Positions 10,190 through 21,130 are shown, numbered from the stretch's first letter. The stretch: 64,000 nucleotides of DNA from Ceratotherium simum simum (GCF_000283155.1 NW_004454166.1:11681874-11745873), one strand, 5' to 3'. A program made the numbers and translations. The notes: generated from the letters alone by a model not told the origin.

Positions 10190-10770
10190 CTTCTCATGAA
10201 GAACCTACAAAGGCTCCCATTTCCTATGGGATAAAACTCAAACTTCTTAACCTGACATCCACGGTCCCTGCTGGTCCTCCGTGACATGATCCTGCTTCTC
10301 CTCCTAGCTGTACTCTCACCATCCCCATCTTATACACAATTGTCCAGCAACACGCAGAATTAAGCTCTCCCTTCCCTGAACATGCCAGGCTTGTTCTAAC
10401 ACCATGTCCTCATCTGTGCTATTGTGCTGTCTCTCTCCTCATCCCTTCTATTTGGCAAAACCTATCTTATCACATATTGCTCAGATATTACTTCCTCAAT
10501 AAATGCTTCCTGGATTTCCTGGGAAGATTATTTTTCCCTTAACTTGTTCCTACAGCAGGTTTCTTGGATTTCAACGATGGTCCTTATTATGCTGGGTTGA
10601 ATTAGCTTTTCTTTGTTTTTTGGCTTCTCCACTAGACTGGGAGCTCACCAAGGGTAAAGGCTAAGTCTTGTTTCTAGCTGTGCTTCCCTCACCCAGCCCA
10701 GAGCCTGGCACAAAGTAGACACTCAGGGTACCAGCTGAGGAGGAAATGAATGATAAATATATTTATTCTC
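10190..10770 (+). repeat. L2 LINE 3' region
   Basis: A long L2 3' copy. In order: 'aggctcccatttcctatggg', 'gataaaactcaaacttctta', 'ctagactgggagctcaccaa', 'cagcccagagcctggcacaa', 'gtagacactcagg'. One of the most complete L2 tails in the window. Confidence 0.75.
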
Positions 10771-10774
10771 TTAT

Positions 10775-10915
10775 TCATTTATCCAACAAATATTTATTGA
10801 GTGTCTCCTCTGAAGCAGGCATACAGCTGTGAGAAAAAAGCGATACGGCTCTATTTCTGAGGGAGCTTCCAGTCTTGGTAAACAGGCATAAAGTTACCAG
10901 GCACATCTGTGTCCT
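10775..10915 (+). repeat. repeat X, 5' part
   Basis: 'atccaacaaatatttattga' with 'gtgtctcctctgaagcaggc' and 'gagggagcttccagtcttgg' match the start of repeat X ('tatttattgagcacctact ... gggagcttacagtct'). Confidence 0.55.
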
Positions 10916-10959
10916 GGTGGAGCTTGTCATTGCTGAGTGAGACCCTGGTGTTCGTTCTT

Positions 10960-11160
10960 TCTCGGCCATGCTGATGTGGAAGCACGTGCTGACGTGGGGT
11001 TGCCATTCTGAGCCATCACATGGAGAGCAGCTGCCCTGAGGAGTCTTCAGGGCCTATAAAACCGGGTCTGTGAGCAAGAAACCTTTGTGATTGCAAGCTG
11101 CTGAGATTTTGGGAGTTGTTTGTTACTGTAGCATCACCCAGTCTCTCCTAACTAATGCTC
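10960..11160 (+). mobile_element. LTR-like 3' remnant
   Basis: 'gctgagattttgggagttgt', then 'ttgttactgtagcatcaccc' and a terminal 'tcctaactaatgc', is the 3' end signature of a MaLR/ERVL-type LTR. The 5' half is too decayed to place. Confidence 0.5.
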
Positions 11161-11164
11161 AACC

Positions 11165-11904
11165 CATGGTGGAATCTTCTTAAAGACAGGAAAAGGGTCC
11201 TGGCCTGAAATGCTGGCTTGGGCTCTGGCAAAACAAGTCTGATTTTGAGGTTCTCAGCTGCCTTTCTGTTTCTCAATGTGACAGCCAGAATCTGCATCTA
11301 CGAGCCAGGGCCTCTGTCCACCTTGGCCTGAGAGAGGATCCATTGGAAGTGCCTCTTTCATTGTCATTGCAGACTCTGTACAGGGAGGTAAGACCTGGCT
11401 GAGGTCTGTGTGAAGGGCTCTGACCTCTGCCAGGGGTCAAGGCATGCTCTGTCCTTTGCGGAAGACGAGCACCCAGAATGAGGACTCCTGTAGCCTCATC
11501 TCCCTGTTGAGCTGACTACCTCTAGGACTTAGCGCCTGCGTACACAAGAGCCTGCGTACACAAGAGCCTGAGGCCAAGGCATCAGGTCAACACCCCTGAG
11601 TGGTGGCGATGGGCAAATCTTGCTTTGCCTGGAGTGTCAGCTTAAACGGCTCACTCTCCAAACCTGGCTCAACTAGAGAGCGTGTCTGTGTGTGTTTGTG
11701 TGTGTGTGTTTCCTTAAAACAATTCTCTGCGAGTCAGCATATCATTTTATTTTACAAAGTGGAAATGGAGGGGCAAAGAGGCTAAGGAACTCAAACCAAT
11801 ATCATGGGCTATTTAATTGAACAGTTAGAATTTGAAAAGAGGTCTTTCAGATGTTAAAGCTTTGGTTTTTTCCACTCCCACATTAATTGTAGAAGTGCAT
11901 TTCA
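11165..11904. other. unique non-coding sequence
   Basis: No gene. Contains a 16 bp duplication (separate entry) and a GT-rich run at 11687-11712. Confidence 0.5.
11535..11570 (+). repeat. 2.25-copy 16 bp tandem duplication
   Basis: The unit CCTGCGTACACAAGAG occurs at 11535-11550 and again, identically, at 11551-11566, followed by CCTG. Perfect identity points to a recent slippage event. Confidence 0.95.
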
Positions 11905-12260
11905 AAGAACACTCATCGAGAACCTTGCTGTGGCAGGCATTGTGTGAGCCCCAGGCATGAATATGAGCGAACGTTGCTCCCTGGCTTTGATGAGTTCACA
12001 GTTTGTTGGGGACCCAGGCACAAAAATGGGTGATTATAGCAGACAGTGATAAATGCCATGTGTAGAGAGCACCGGGGAGGGACCAGCAGAGATGGCTTCC
12101 GGAAGGAGTGGCCGTGGGGCCGAGACCTGAAATATAAGGGGGAATATTCTAGGCAGCTACAGAGAGGAGGGAAGGGAATTCTAGGCAAATACTCAAGCAT
12201 GTGCAAAGGCACCGAGGTGTGAGACCACAGCCTTGATGGGGAACTGAAAATCTAGCTGGT
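11905..12260 (+). repeat. repeat X, central part
   Basis: 'gtggcaggcattgtgtgagc', 'gatgagttcacagtttgttg', 'gtgataaatgccatgtgtag' and 'catgtgcaaaggcaccgagg' follow repeat X order. Confidence 0.6.
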
Positions 12261-12264
12261 GTGA

Positions 12265-12609
12265 TGGGGAGTGGTAGGCAGGGAATTTACAATTTGCAAG
12301 CCACCTGTAGTTCTCTGAATTTTGTGAGGGCCTTGAACAATTTAGATAATTGCAACACATCTTCTTTTGGCTTCACATCAAAGTCACCCCATCTCAGTAG
12401 CTCCTGAAGTTGCCGAGGATGCTGGCTCCGGGCCACTTACCACCCTCCCAGCTGGACAAGCAGCAGGCCTGAGTGAGCGAGGCCTCTGACGGCAGCGCCC
12501 CGAAGGTATTAAATGCTTTCCAGCCAGGGCAGCTCAGGAGAGCCCGACCACTCCCAGGGGCCTCCACTGACGGGAGCAGCAGCAATTTGAAAAGAGAAAG
12601 TAATTGGCT
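12265..12609. other. unique non-coding sequence
   Basis: No gene. Two opposing short frames (12394-12739) cover one GC-rich segment and show no family. Confidence 0.45.
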
Positions 12610-12790
12610 TTGTTTGGCCAGACTTCTACGTATATATGCTGTGCTGGTCACTTTAAATATTACCTTATTTAACTGTCTCAGTCATCCCAAGTGGAAGACC
12701 TTATCCTTCTCATTTTTAGGAGAAACTCGGCCTCACTGAGTTTTACGTGGCTTGTTCTGGGTCACAAGCCCGTCCCTCTCTTTCCCTTCC
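12610..12790 (-). repeat. MIR SINE
   Basis: Antisense MIR: 'atttaactgtctcagtcatc', 'ccttctcatttttaggagaa' and 'ggcttgttctgggtcacaag' in order. The head end is missing. Confidence 0.6.
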
Positions 12791-12794
12791 CCAG

Positions 12795-13169
12795 TCACTT
12801 TCTGTCAATTTCAATTAGATTCAAAATTGAGAGCAATCACCTATAAAATGGGCATATGTAATATCTCTTAAGTTTCATGAGAAACTGAAACCCATTCCCG
12901 AGCCCATTGGTGGGCCGTGGTTTTTCCTGACTGCCTTTCCCAGGGACCTGGCTGGCACAGGCACGGTAAGCAGCCTCTGCTCGGTCATAGCATGCTACCT
13001 CTGTGGCCCCTCCCTGGCTAAGGAACTACGGTGACAGAAATGGTAACTCCTTCCTATTTTTAATCCCGGCCTTTAACCCACAGAAGTCACAACTAGCATT
13101 TGGAACTGGCTTCCCCAGAATAAACAGAGGAGGGACATAAAGAATTCAAATGGGGAAGTGATTCAGCAA
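12795..13169. other. unique non-coding sequence
   Basis: No gene or repeat recognised. Confidence 0.45.
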
Positions 13170-13370
13170 GCAGGACAGTGGTGAGGAACAGGCTTCCGAG
13201 AGTGGGAGCCAGGCTGGAGGGGGATGGAGGATGGAGGAGCACGGAGCAGGCGGGCTGGTGCGGAAAGCGAACGTGGCTGCCAGGGCCAGGGAGCGGAGGG
13301 CCACGCAGGGGCGGGAGCCGGGACGCGAGCCCCGGGAGCAGGAAGTCAGTGCGGAGCAGTGGCCAGTGGT
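13170..13370 (+). promoter_or_regulatory. small CpG-dense GC-rich patch
   Basis: About a dozen CpGs fall between 13238 and 13360, against very few in the flanks, with a GC box-like 'caggggcgggagccgg' and 'acgcgagccccggg'. Three overlapping open frames are a by-product of high GC. It is shorter than the usual 200-500 bp CpG-island threshold. It could be an orphan promoter or enhancer, or the decaying body of a GC-rich repeat. Confidence 0.3.
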
Positions 13371-13729
13371 GTGTCTTGGTTCTGCTTTCAGAAGTACAGC
13401 AGTGGTTTGGCTGCAACATTCAAAGACCTGAAAATATGGAAGCAGGCTTTGGGGAAGAGGAGCACCTAGATTAGCAGCAGTGAATACGGGAAGTGCTGAG
13501 CCCAGGGCTCTTCAGCGGAGCCCTGGCTTCTTTCTGGAGCCTGCCAGTCTATGAGAAGAGGACATCCGGTTCCAAACTGCTCTGGGCCTGCTAGGGTCAC
13601 CCAGCTGGTTCTTTCTGTCTTTTGCCCAATGTCTTCACTCCAGGCTGGCCTGCATCAGCTTCGTAGACTTTGCAAACCTTTAGGGGCCATAAAAGAAAAG
13701 TTGCTGTTAATCATACTTGATTATGCATT
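13371..13729. other. unique non-coding sequence
   Basis: No gene or repeat recognised. Confidence 0.45.
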
Positions 13730-14170
13730 CATGCTGCATGATTTATAGACACCTAATCTGTGCCAAGTCCTGGCATTCAGAGGTGAACTGGAACTCATTT
13801 CTGATGAATTTATAGCATACAGTGTGACCAGCAGTATAAAGAGGCACGTACACAGAACTTGGAGCCCAGAGAAGGGAGAGGCTGAATGGGCCCTGGGAGA
13901 GCAAAGGTCATCTTCCTGATGGGTCTGCAAAGATGTACACATGAACTTGCCTGAGAGGGAAGCAAAGGACAGGCCACGCAGAGGGGCTACATGTGCTGAA
14001 AGGAGATAAAGAGTTAGGCACCATCAGGGAAGAGCCAAGAGTGGGCAAAGACGAACCCAGGAAGATAACAGGGGAGCATGAATGCCAGGTTTGAGAGGTT
14101 GGATTTTATTCCACAGGCATTGGGCACTATGAAAGGTTTGCATGCAGAAGGAAATGGGATCTTAATGGTA
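13730..14170 (+). repeat. repeat X copy
   Basis: 'gacacctaatctgtgccaag', 'gagaggttggattttattcc' and 'acaggcattgggcactatga' identify the 5' to central-3' order of repeat X. Confidence 0.55.
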
Positions 14171-14264
14171 TACTTCAGAATAACTGAATTTATAATAATT
14201 TTAATAAATAATGTTAATTACAAATGATAATGGTAACACAAATAACAAATCCATCCATCATATG

Positions 14265-14732
14265 TCCAAGGTTATGGGATGTCACTCCCATGATTATGTT
14301 GCATTACATATGAATCCATCTTAGTGGACTGGAGGGAGAGATCCTCCTACGGGCCTTGAGGAAGCAAACTGCCATGTTGTGAACTGCCTACGAAGAGGGC
14401 CTTGTGGCAGGGAACTGTGGGTGGCTTCTAGGACCTGTGTTGTCCTCCAGCTAATAGCCATTGAAAGCTGAGGTCCTCAGTGATAACATCCGTAAGGAAA
14501 TGAATTCTGCCAACAACCTGAATGAGCTTGGAAGCTCAATCTTCTCCAGCCAATCTTCCAAATGAGAACACAGACCAGTCAGCATCTTGATTGCAGCCTT
14601 GTGAGACCCTGAGCAGAGCTAAGACATGCTGAGACTCCTGACTCATGGGAACTGTGAGATAAATGTGTGTGTTTGTTTAAGCTGCCAGTTTTGTGGGTAA
14701 TTTGTTACAGGGCAATAGATAACTAATACAGA
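14265..14732 (+). mobile_element. LTR-like repeat (MaLR/ERVL type)
   Basis: Near full length: 'aagcaaactgccatgttgtg', 'ttctgccaacaacctgaatg', 'agccttgtgagaccctgagc', 'gggtaatttgttacagggca' and terminal 'aactaataca'. AT-rich DNA (14171-14264) precedes it. Family assignment is from the 3' signature only. Confidence 0.65.
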
Positions 14733-14734
14733 CT

Positions 14735-15869
14735 CCTCTGACAAGTATGCAGCACAGGAATCTGCTTGTAGGAGAATCTAGTTAATGTTAAGGATTGTAG
14801 AGCTGCAGTTATGCCTGCTTTATAAGCTGATAGTATCTGCAGCTGCCCACAGAGCAGAATTTGAGAGACGGCACTGCCCCACCACGAGCCCCACCTCTCC
14901 ATTGCATGTCGGCCACCAGAGAGTAAATCGTTCAGTCTTAGAGGTAGGGCGGGTAAGGGGAAGGGCAAAAGCTCAGAGTCAGATAGGCCTGGTTCTAAAT
15001 CACCACACCACCACGCAATGGTGCCTGCATTTACCTTTCTGAGATGCATCTATAATAATCTACTCACATGTCCCAAGAGGATGAAAAGAAGTAATGTCTG
15101 TAAGTCTCGTCCAAGTCATTTAGCAGGGTGACTGGAAAGCAGCAGATCTGCATAAAAATGTTGTTTCCTTCTTTTTTAATCTTTTGCTCAGAACCCAATT
15201 TTGGAGCACCTACTGTGTGGCATGGCATTCAGCCATCACCTTATTTTTGTCAACATCTGGTGGAAAATTCTTTATCTTGCTCTCCCTGTTCCAAGTCGCT
15301 CATGAGGCTCATATGAGTCTTTGCTCTCGCAGAGGTGGCTGTGTGTTGAGGAAGATACGGCAATACGTACTGAACCATGTGGAATCGAGTTACCGCGTTT
15401 ACCGCCTACCTTCCGTGTTCCAGGAATGTTGTTCACTCATTGGAAAGCTGTTATTTGAATGTAAGTAGTTTATTTGGGAGGAGACCCCAGGAAACACTAA
15501 GAGGGAGGAGATCTGAGACAGGAGGGGAGGGAAATACTACCAAGCCAGATACGATTATGGGTGACTGGAGCTCAGTCCCGTTGGGGACCCTGGGTGAAAG
15601 AGTGGCACGTGACTGAAGGCTATCCCAACCTAGAGGCGAGAAAGCTGGACGTTTTATTCACAGCACCTGCACCTTCATCGTCTGAGGGCTGCTCGCAGGG
15701 CACTGACTTTTTGCCCCTCTGTCTTGTCCTGCACCCCGGCCAAGTGTACTCCAATGACCAGGAAAAAAGAAAGTCGCGTCTATTCACATCACATTAAGCA
15801 GGCTTTGGTGTACAGAGGTTAACTCTGAGGGTGTGTGGGCACGGCTTTGGTAAGGACAGTTCCAGGAGG
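14735..15869. other. mostly unique sequence with weak repeat traces
   Basis: A faint plus-strand MIR trace lies at about 14965-15105 ('gagtcagataggcctggttc'), and 'ggagcacctactgtgtggca' at about 15206 resembles a repeat X start. Several short frames overlap in 15128-15797; none looks like an exon. Confidence 0.4.
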
Positions 15870-15955
15870 AATCCTCTGTACCTCTCAAAGTTGTGAGAAT
15901 AAGTAAATAATGTCTGGCACATGGTAGACGCTTGACAAATATTAGTTACCTTTTA
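15870..15955 (+). repeat. MIR SINE 3' end
   Basis: 'gttgtgagaataagtaaata', then 'atgtctggcacatggtagac' and 'gcttgacaaatattagttac', form the MIR 3' terminus only. Confidence 0.7.
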
Positions 15956-16279
15956 AAAAAATCTATATTTTCCCCAAAGAAAGGTTTATGGGAAACTTAC
16001 AAAATGAGGTCTTAAGAGCCAAGACTACTTCACAGAGGGTGGGGAACTGGTGAGGACCAAGAATGCAAACATTGCCCTGCGCGTATATGCCGCCATATGC
16101 CCTCACCACGTCTGCTCTTGCCACCATATGCCCTTGGGCCCAACACCTGCCCTCTTCGGACTTCAGTTCCCCCATAAAGTGGGGAGCAGGCTGTCTCTCG
16201 GTGGTCTGGTCCTGCTCACACATCCTGTTCCTGTGGGTGTGGGGGTTGCACTGCCCGGCTGGGAAGGGGGCACCATGCA
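15956..16279. other. unique non-coding sequence
   Basis: No gene. CCATATGCC occurs twice and CATATGCC-like words cluster at 16085-16140, but no SRF-type CArG box is complete. Confidence 0.4.
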
Positions 16280-16450
16280 GCGGCCCAGTGTGGTAAGAAG
16301 GAGGCAAGCCTTGGAGGCAGACAGGTGTGATCCCAGCTCAGCCACCTTTGAGCAGTGTGGCCTTAGGAGAGTCCACTTTTCTCTGCCATGATCTCTACAT
16401 CTATAAAATGGGGATACTTGAACAAAGCTTAGTTAGTATATGTATTTTCC
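16280..16450 (+). repeat. MIR SINE
   Basis: 'gcaagccttggaggcagaca', 'tgtgatcccagctcagccac' and 'tacatctataaaatggggat' run in MIR order; the 3' end is lost. Confidence 0.7.
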
Positions 16451-16489
16451 CTGTAAGGCACCTCACAGCCTTCTTGTGTTTAGAACACC

Positions 16490-16830
16490 AGACAACACTT
16501 CAGCACTGTGCTCGGAGGCCATCTTAAACAGCAAAACTATCACAAACAGCCCCAAAACATGAAAAGCATAGCACTAAATAGACTGCAAAAAGGACATTCG
16601 TTCACAGCATGAGAGCTGAAACATGAAGGCAGAGCGTCACCTTGTTGGACCTCAGCTGGAAACGCGTACATCTGGGGACTCAAATTTTTTTGCTGCTCTG
16701 CGCATGTCTGTGAATGAGTGCAGAAGAGCAAAAAATGCCTTAAGTATTGATTTAGGGGTTACAAAAAAATTTTTTAGCAGAGTAGGAGAATTTGCAAATA
16801 AGGAATCCAGGAATAATGAGGATTGACTGT
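16490..16830. mobile_element. possible DNA-transposon fossil
   Basis: The sequence ends 'aataatgaggattgactgta', a terminal phrase seen in some mammalian MER-class DNA transposons. A stretch such as 'ggggttacaaaaaaattttt' is consistent with that. The other terminus is not clear and no transposase remains. Confidence 0.35.
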
Positions 16831-16831
16831 A

Positions 16832-16900
16832 CTTAGCCTTAGGCCTGGCACACAGTAGGTGCTCAGTAGAAAAAATGGCAGCTTATTATATTAGCGTCAG
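16832..16900 (+). repeat. MIR/L2 3' tail
   Basis: 'aggcctggcacacagtaggt' followed by 'gctcagtagaaaaaatgg' is a terminal tail shared by MIR and L2; it is too short to choose between them. Confidence 0.5.
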
Positions 16901-16904
16901 GAAC

Positions 16905-17455
16905 AGTGTAGGTCTGGCGAAGATCTTTTAGGGGACACCAGGAATCTAAACAGCAGCCCAGGCCCAGAGAGAAAGGGAGGGAAATCTGAGTGTGAAGCCC
17001 CTCAAATCAGTGCCCCAGGGAGCCCTTAGGAGCCACATTCCTGGGCCTCCCTGGTGAGCCAGAAGGCAAAAATTCCAGGGCTGCACCAGCGGCTCTGTCA
17101 TTAGATGCTGAGCTGCTGGACCTCCGAGTGCCGGAGACAAACCCTGCTTGGCCAGGTCCAACCCAGCCTGGCCCAAAGGCCTGCATGCCATTGCTGGTAA
17201 GTGCAGGCCTGTATCCTGCCATTGTTGTGGAAAAGGCCGCTGTGGGCTGGACAGGCGGGAGAACAGCACGGCAGATGGGGAGTCTGTTTCCAAATTGTTG
17301 GGTCACAGAGGAGAAAGAAGCTGACCTGCTCCATACCACACCACCCCCTTCCTGCTCTCCACCCCAGCTCTCCCTCCGGTCAGGTGGCCAGAGAAGCCCC
17401 AGGGGGTCCTTAACCTCGCTTTCTGCACTTTCCCAGGGGGGGAGCAGGAAAAGAA
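16905..17455. other. GC-rich unique sequence with spurious long frames
   Basis: Holds most of a 191-codon plus frame (17128-17703) and a 161-codon minus frame (17007-17492) across the same bases. The plus frame runs on into an antisense MIR at 17456. Composition is Pro/Gly/Ser-rich as expected from GC content, and no domain is visible. I do not call a gene. Confidence 0.5.
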
Positions 17456-17640
17456 AGGGAACTCCCATTTCTGGAGCCTTCCTCTGTGCCAAGCCCCACG
17501 CTGGCCACTTTCCACCACTGCCTCGTGGAATCTTCCCGATAACCCTGCAGTGTCCAGAGCATCCCTGGGTTACAGATGAAGAAACAGGCTCAGAGTGGTC
17601 CTGTGAGTGGCAAGGACTTCAAGTCCACCTTAGATGTTTG
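17456..17640 (-). repeat. MIR SINE
   Basis: 'gccttcctctgtgccaagcc', 'gttacagatgaagaaacagg' and 'ctcagagtgg' in antisense order; about 70% of a full MIR. Confidence 0.75.
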
Positions 17641-17779
17641 GCAACCTTAACTCGATTTGGGCTACAATGCAGGATTCTGTCAGAGATTTCTCAAACAGCA
17701 TGAAAAGAGTTGCATAAAAGTCAAAACTTCACAGGGGCCCTGTAACAATCCTTAAGACAAAACAATAACAGTAAGAGCA

Positions 17780-18005
17780 AGAATGCAATCTCTGAGTGCT
17801 TTCTAAGTGAAGCACTTTACATAATTTTCTCCATTTAACTGTCTCAGTAATGTTTTGAGGTATGGATTATTATTATAATCATTTTAAAAATGGGGCATTG
17901 AGCTGACTTGCCTGAGGTTACAGAGGCCCAGACTTAGAAAACAGGAGGGCAGAGACTAGAGTCCAGGCTGTCTGACTCCAGAGCCCGCCCTCTCACCTGC
18001 CGCAC
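17780..18005 (-). repeat. MIR SINE
   Basis: Includes 'agtgaagcactttacataat', 'attattattataatcatttt', 'gcctgaggttacagaggccc' and 'gtccaggctgtctgactcca'; nearly full length. Confidence 0.8.
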
Positions 18006-18359
18006 TCTGGGCTGGGGCTGATGTGTGGCCGCTGCCTCACTCTCAACACCCCCATCACCTGGTGACTCCTCCATCTCTCGGGTGCAACAGGCAACAAAAG
18101 TCACCAGGAGCCAGACCCACTTCTGCGGAAAGAGGCCAGAGCCTTCCAAGCCAGGATGCTGGAAGTCAGAGACGCTGTGCGCCTCGTTGCTGCTGCCGCA
18201 TCACTACATCACTTCATCATCTTCCGCATTCTCATCGTCATGGCTACAGGGCTCGGAGGCCTCCTGCTCACACTGACCTCCTCTTGGCTTCAACTTTCCC
18301 ACACTTAGGCCTTCCTTTAGGCTTCACGCGTTCTCTCCTGTTAGGCCTTGTTTCCACAG
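18006..18359. other. unique sequence with CAT-rich low complexity
   Basis: 18188-18245 is low-complexity (GCTGCTGCCGCATCACTACA, then TCATCATCTT). No gene. Confidence 0.45.
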
Positions 18360-18361
18360 AG

Positions 18362-18545
18362 AAGGGAGCTGTCGTTTACTGAGCTCCTACTGTATGCCGG
18401 GTGCTGTGTTAAGCCCACCACACCCCGTGATGGGTACTATTAACACCCTTTCACAGAAGAGGTCACCTGAGGAAGGTCAAGTCACTGCCCCAAGAGAACA
18501 GCAGGTGATTTCCATGGAGCTGGGGTTGGAAACCAGGAAAAAAAA
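18362..18545 (-). repeat. MIR SINE
   Basis: 'gagctcctactgtatgccgg', 'gatgggtactattaacaccc' and 'aaggtcaagtcactgcccca' in antisense-MIR order. The three antisense MIRs between 17.4 and 18.6 kb are separate insertions, since each repeats the same 5' part. Confidence 0.75.
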
Positions 18546-18648
18546 TTACTGAGGGATTTTTAATTTTAAAAGATCACCTGGTTCCTTTTCCCCCTCTCCA
18601 TTCTCTTTCTATCAGCTTGTTCATCACTTTGTCATTAGGATGATTTTC

Positions 18649-18945
18649 TTTTTTTTTCTTTTTGCGAGGAAGATCAGCCATGAGCTAACATCCATGCTAA
18701 TCCTCCTCTTTTTGCTGAGGAAGACCGGCTCTGAGCTAACATGTATTGCCAATCCTCCTCCTTTTTTTCCCCAAAGCCCCAGTAGATAGTTGTATGTCAT
18801 AGCTGCACATCCTTCTAGTTGCTGTATGTGGGACGCGGCCCCAGCATGGCCGGACAAGCAGTGCGTCGGTGCGCGCCCGGGATCCGAACCCGGGCCACCA
18901 GTAGTGGAGTGCCGGGCCTTAACCGCTAAGCCACGGGGCGGGCCC
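18649..18945 (-). mobile_element. ERE SINE, long composite form
   Basis: Antisense. From the head (right): 'cttaaccgctaagccacggg', B-box region 'gggatccgaacccgggccac', the 'agttgtatgtcatagctgca' segment, and then two 'gagctaaca' tail units to the left. Perfect duplication 'taggatgattttc' at 18636-18648 and 18946-18958. CpG-rich head, so fairly young. It carries both tail modules. Confidence 0.96.
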
Positions 18946-18959
18946 TAGGATGATTTTCC

Positions 18960-19279
18960 TAAAGGGACTATGAATTTGGAGCTTTCATCTGACAGCCCCC
19001 AGTATTTTCACCTGCAGCGATGAACTCTTCACAGGCAGGAGGTGCCCCAATGGCAGAAGTATATCTCAATCATCTCTCCCTGCAGGGACAACATGGAAGC
19101 ATGCACAAAATTCTAGCATCTTCTCTCCTGCCCTGATCCTGGGGTGGGTGAGGGTAACACCTTAGCTGAAGCAGCTTGCTTCCCACATGAATTGCGCCGA
19201 CTGCACAGCCTCATATCCATGGAAAGATGGAATGGAGCCCCATGGGCAGTCAAATCCCACAAAGAGGCTGAGGAACGAC
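18960..19279. other. unique non-coding sequence
   Basis: No gene or repeat recognised. Confidence 0.45.
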
Positions 19280-19284
19280 TCGCT

Positions 19285-19505
19285 TGGCCCTGTGAATGGC
19301 GGGCTTGGGCTCTGGAGTCGGATGGACTGGGGTTCCAAAGTCAGTGCCACAATTTACTGTCTGGGTGACTTTGGGTGAGTCATTTAACCTCCCTGAGCCC
19401 AGCTAACTCATCTATAAAATGGGGAAAATTATACACCTCTTGTAAGGCTAGGAATTTAGCAAAATTATGTATGGTGTAATAAACTAGGTGCTCAGTGGAT
19501 GCAAC
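19285..19505 (+). repeat. MIR SINE
   Basis: Nearly complete: 'gggcttgggctctggagtcg', 'tgactttgggtgagtcattt', 'catctataaaatggggaaaa' and 'aactaggtgctcagtggatg'. Confidence 0.85.
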
Positions 19506-19849
19506 TCTCCCTCCTTCTCTTCCCCCTCAAGCAGAGTTAGGGGTGCGAAGAGCTGAAAGAAGTGCCCAAACCCACTTATTCGTTGGCCCTTCTTCCCTAG
19601 GACAGAGTTTGTTCCCTGTGATACGGATCCTGGCCAGAAGGACGACCAGACCAAAGGTGAGGGGTCCATCAGAGGCACAGATGGGGTTAGCCCTCATTTG
19701 CTTCCCTGAATTAGAAGAAAACTTCCCATTAGAGACACTGAGGGCAGTCTTTTAAAAGCTACAGTCAGTGAGACCACAGACAGGGAAGAATTTGTAACTG
19801 GTTAACTTCTTTATACCTGTTCTTGTTAAATGTTGAGAAAGAGAATAAA

Positions 19850-20105
19850 CCATGTTGAGTAGTGGTTAAGACCAGAGCCCCTGGAGTTAATGGACTCATG
19901 GGCTCCAAGATCTGCCAGGCCACTCCACTGAGTGACCTCGGGCAACATATTTAACCTCATTGTGCATCAATTTCCTCATTTCTAAAATAGTGGTAATAAT
20001 GAAACCTACCTATGGGTTGTCATTATAAAGACTAAAAAATTAATATGTGTAAAGTTCTTGGAATATTGAATATCACGTAGTAAGTGCTCAGTAAATGCTA
20101 TTTAT
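19850..20105 (+). repeat. MIR SINE, full-length
   Basis: Starts at the MIR head 'gagtagtggttaagaccaga' and runs through 'cagtgacctcgggcaa'-like text, 'tcctcatttctaaaatagtg' and 'agtaagtgctcagtaaatgc'. The most complete MIR in the window. Confidence 0.88.
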
Positions 20106-20109
20106 TTAT

Positions 20110-20469
20110 ATATTTTATTTTACAGGTAGAAACTGATAATGGAAAGAGGTTAGACAGATACAGGAAAAAAGGGAGAGAAGACTTAACTTCATCAATCAGC
20201 ATCCTACGAATACTTCATTAGGCAGCTACTCATTTAAAAAAACTGTAATCTTGGATCGGAACTACTAATTAGTGACAATAATTATTCTTATAAATTGCAC
20301 CAAGCATATGAGTTTTAAGGTTTTGCATTTCTTAGGATGCAACAGTCTCTTTCAATCCATATTTTTATAAAATTGTGAGAACTGGGAGAGGCTTTAAGAA
20401 TAGGAAGTCAAGAGGACCCCTAACAATAAGGACATGGACACCTGTCCATGAGACATTGACTCAATGTTT
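20110..20469. other. AT-rich unique sequence with TAATTA sites
   Basis: No gene. 20262-20300 holds ACTAATTAGT (a 10 bp palindrome) and CAATAATTATT in close proximity. Confidence 0.45.
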
Positions 20470-20770
20470 CACAATGATGTCACCTTCATTCATTCATTCA
20501 TTGACTCAACCACATTTAATAAGTAAGTGCCTGCTTTGTCAGGCACCGTCCATGCCTACAACTATAGAGACAAGACGACCAAGTACTTGCTCCCACAATG
20601 CTTGCAGTCTGCTGGGGAGATAGACATGCAAATGGACCATGACTGTCCATTGTGGTCAATGCCTTAATGGAGACATGATTAAGGTATTGCAGGAGTATGA
20701 GGGGTCGAGCCCCGAGTCCGCCTGGGGCTAGCCAGGGGAGGCTTCGCAGGGGAGTGAAGGTCACGCAGAG
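20470..20770 (+). repeat. repeat X, 5' part
   Basis: 'attcattcattcattgactc', 'gtgcctgctttgtcaggcac', 'cagtctgctggggagataga' and 'caggggaggcttcgcagg' in repeat X order. Confidence 0.6.
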
Positions 20771-20879
20771 GACTCATGGTGGTGACGGCCATGTCTGCTC
20801 ACCCAGTGCTCTCCCACTGGCCTGTGCTGGCTTTCTTACCAAGCCTGTTTCAGTGCAAGGTCCCACATCATGAGAGCCA

Positions 20880-21130
20880 ATTGAATTACTGGATGTTTAT
20901 CACGAGTCAGGCACTGTGCCAGGCATTGTACATCAATTATTTTATTTAATCATCACATTAGCCTTATGAAAAAAGTACTATTATCTCCAATTTACAGATG
21001 AGAAAACTGAGACTCAATGAAGTTTAAGTAAGTGGAGTAATATCACATAGCTGGTGCAGGGCAGTGGTACAGCCGGGGCTTAAACACAGGTCTCTCTGCC
21101 TCCTGTCCCTGTGCCAGCTTGGCTGGACAA
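20880..21130 (-). repeat. MIR SINE
   Basis: 'cacgagtcaggcactgtgcc', 'atttacagatgagaaaactg' and 'ggcttaaacacaggtctctc'; close to full length. Confidence 0.85.

Noticed and set aside
16085..16140. CArG-box cluster
   Set aside because: CCATATGCC words lack the closing GG of CC(A/T)6GG.
17007..17492. Gly/Ser/Pro-rich 161-codon minus frame
   Set aside because: Same bases as the 191-codon plus frame; composition explained by GC content.
17128..17703. 191-codon plus-strand frame, the longest in the window
   Set aside because: Overlaps a 161-codon minus frame over GC-rich DNA, enters an antisense MIR at 17456, and shows no domain.
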